From assembly GCA_024234075.1 (NCBI GenBank), contig JACKOV010000005.1, positions 248,001 to 312,000 of the forward strand: a stretch of DNA of 64,000 nt. The letters run 5' to 3'. A program made the translations under genes and the position numbers. The notes under the pieces were generated by a model. That model made no database searches and was not told where the DNA came from. It was given only the letters and a program-made list of their open reading frames with translations. Source of the stretch: Nevskiaceae bacterium. GTDB taxonomy: Bacteria; Pseudomonadota; Gammaproteobacteria; Steroidobacterales; Steroidobacteraceae. Below, in pieces: positions 63,196 through 64,000 of the stretch. Position 1 is the first letter of the stretch, and every line of letters begins with the position of its first letter.

Positions 63196-64000
63196 ATGTT
63201 GCCGCTGGTGACTTCCCCGCTGCAGGCCCGGATGCATGCGGCGCTCGCGGCGGGGCAGCATACGCTCGAGTGCTCGCTGGATCTCGGCCGCAGCTCGAGC
63301 CGCGTCGAGCTCGGGGCCGACGGTTGGTGCTGGCGGGACCTGCGCTATCCCTGGATCGAGCCGTGTCGCGAACGCACCATCTACCATCCTGTGCGGCACG
63401 ACGGCGGAGCCCTGGCCTTCATGCCTGTGGTGCGCTATTCGGGTTCGCTGCTCAAACTGGTGCCGACCGAGTGGGGGCCGCCGACTTTCGAAATCGACGG
63501 CATCAAGATGCTGCCGACTGCCCGGATATCGCCCTGGGAGGATGCCGGGCGAAAAGTCGCGCTGGTGCGGCCGCTCGGGCGACGGATCCTCGATACCTGC
63601 GGCGGGTTGGGTTATTTCGCTGCGCGAGCACTCGAAGCGGGCGCAGCCTGCGTACAGTCCTTCGAGAAGAACCCGGACGTGATCTGGCTGCGAAGCCTGA
63701 ATCCCTGGTCTCCCACCGCCGCCGGCGACCAACGGCTGCTGCTCGAATGCGCCGATGTCACCACGCGATTGGCAGCGTTCGACGATCGGTCGTTCGATGC
63801 GATCCTGCACGATCCGCCGCGTTTCGGGATCGCTGGCGAACTGTATTCGTCGGAGTTCTACGCGACTCTGGCGAGGTTGCTCGTGCCTGCGGGCCGGCTC
63901 TTCCACTACACCGGTACGCCGAACCGACTGACGACGGGGCGTGACCTGCCGCGCGAGGTCGCGAAACGGTTGTCACGGGTCGGGTTCGAGGCTCGCCTGC
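63196..64000 (+). CDS. COG2521-type predicted methyltransferase (3' truncated by window end)
   Basis: A frame starting at ATG 63196 stays open to the window end (268 codons). The N-terminal third has no known match. A SAM-binding loop near residue 139 reads ILDTCGGLGYFAARALE, followed by AILHDPPRFGIAGELYSSEFY and AGRLFHYTGTPNR. These phrases characterise a mostly archaeal family of predicted methyltransferases (COG2521). The presence of HDPPRF suggests a nucleic-acid or amino-group substrate. The stop and C-terminus are outside the window, and shadow frames here are ignored. Confidence 0.8.
   Translation, partial: MLPLVTSPLQARMHAALAAGQHTLECSLDLGRSSSRVELGADGWCWRDLRYPWIEPCRERTIYHPVRHDGGALAFMPVVRYSGSLLKLVPTEWGPPTFEIDGIKMLPTARISPWEDAGRKVALVRPLGRRILDTCGGLGYFAARALEAGAACVQSFEKNPDVIWLRSLNPWSPTAAGDQRLLLECADVTTRLAAFDDRSFDAILHDPPRFGIAGELYSSEFYATLARLLVPAGRLFHYTGTPNRLTTGRDLPREVAKRLSRVGFEARL

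Overview
The window comes from a high-GC (roughly two-thirds G+C by eye) Gram-negative proteobacterium, most likely a gammaproteobacterium of the Nevskiales/Steroidobacterales/Xanthomonadales type. This placement is inferred from gene content: TonB-dependent receptor, lipoproteins, ExbB/ExbD motors, glpD-glpK, many CoA-pathway enzymes, an HD-GYP protein and a c-di-GMP riboswitch. No rRNA, tRNA, CRISPR array, intact insertion sequence or prophage was seen. Genes are densely packed, often with ATGA, GTGA or TGATG overlaps, and nearly every gene casts long shadow ORFs in other frames.

Layout. 1-3.4 kb: the end of a patatin/autotransporter-type barrel protein, a small unknown protein, an isoprenylcysteine methyltransferase-like protein with a kinase-like protein, msrA, and an IS5-family transposase remnant. 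3.6-10.8 kb (minus strand): an envelope cluster with a SYLF-domain protein, a DUF3570 protein, a DUF4266 lipoprotein, a TlpA-type thioredoxin, two outer-membrane beta-barrel proteins and a large HzsA-related haem lipoprotein. 11.2-18.0 kb (plus): a cytochrome, a two-haem LamG lipoprotein, a Tat-exported protein and an N2227-like methyltransferase. 18.1-28.4 kb (plus): a type-I c-di-GMP (GEMM) riboswitch followed by a nine-gene run: a second TlpA-like protein, an unknown periplasmic protein, two large TPR-like proteins, a small exported protein, ExbB, two ExbD proteins and an AgmX/PglI-type energy transducer. These pieces resemble the Agl-Glt/Nfs gliding and sporulation machines of Myxococcus. 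Together with the barrels at 6.6-8.2 kb they could form one c-di-GMP-controlled trans-envelope machine, and this is the most interesting part of the window.

28.5-32 kb: two aminotransferases and a NYN/LOTUS-domain protein. 32.1-44.3 kb: a catabolic region around a GntR/HutC regulator, with MaoC hydratase, acyl-CoA dehydrogenase, three CaiB/BaiF CoA-transferases, a CitE-like lyase, a DMT permease, an amidohydrolase-fold protein and a TonB-dependent receptor. The combination suggests activation, oxidation, hydration and cleavage of an imported branched or dicarboxylic acid. 44.3-51.5 kb: a divergent PEP carboxylase homologue and an RND efflux adaptor/pump pair.

51.7-64 kb: glpK and glpD, a glycine-rich RRM protein with a strong terminator, a DUF938 methyltransferase, an MHS-type MFS permease, an alpha/beta hydrolase-fold protein lacking the usual nucleophile, a beta-CASP metallo-beta-lactamase nuclease, a VOC-protein fragment, a degenerate HD-GYP protein, a methyltransferase, and the start of a COG2521-type methyltransferase cut by the window end.
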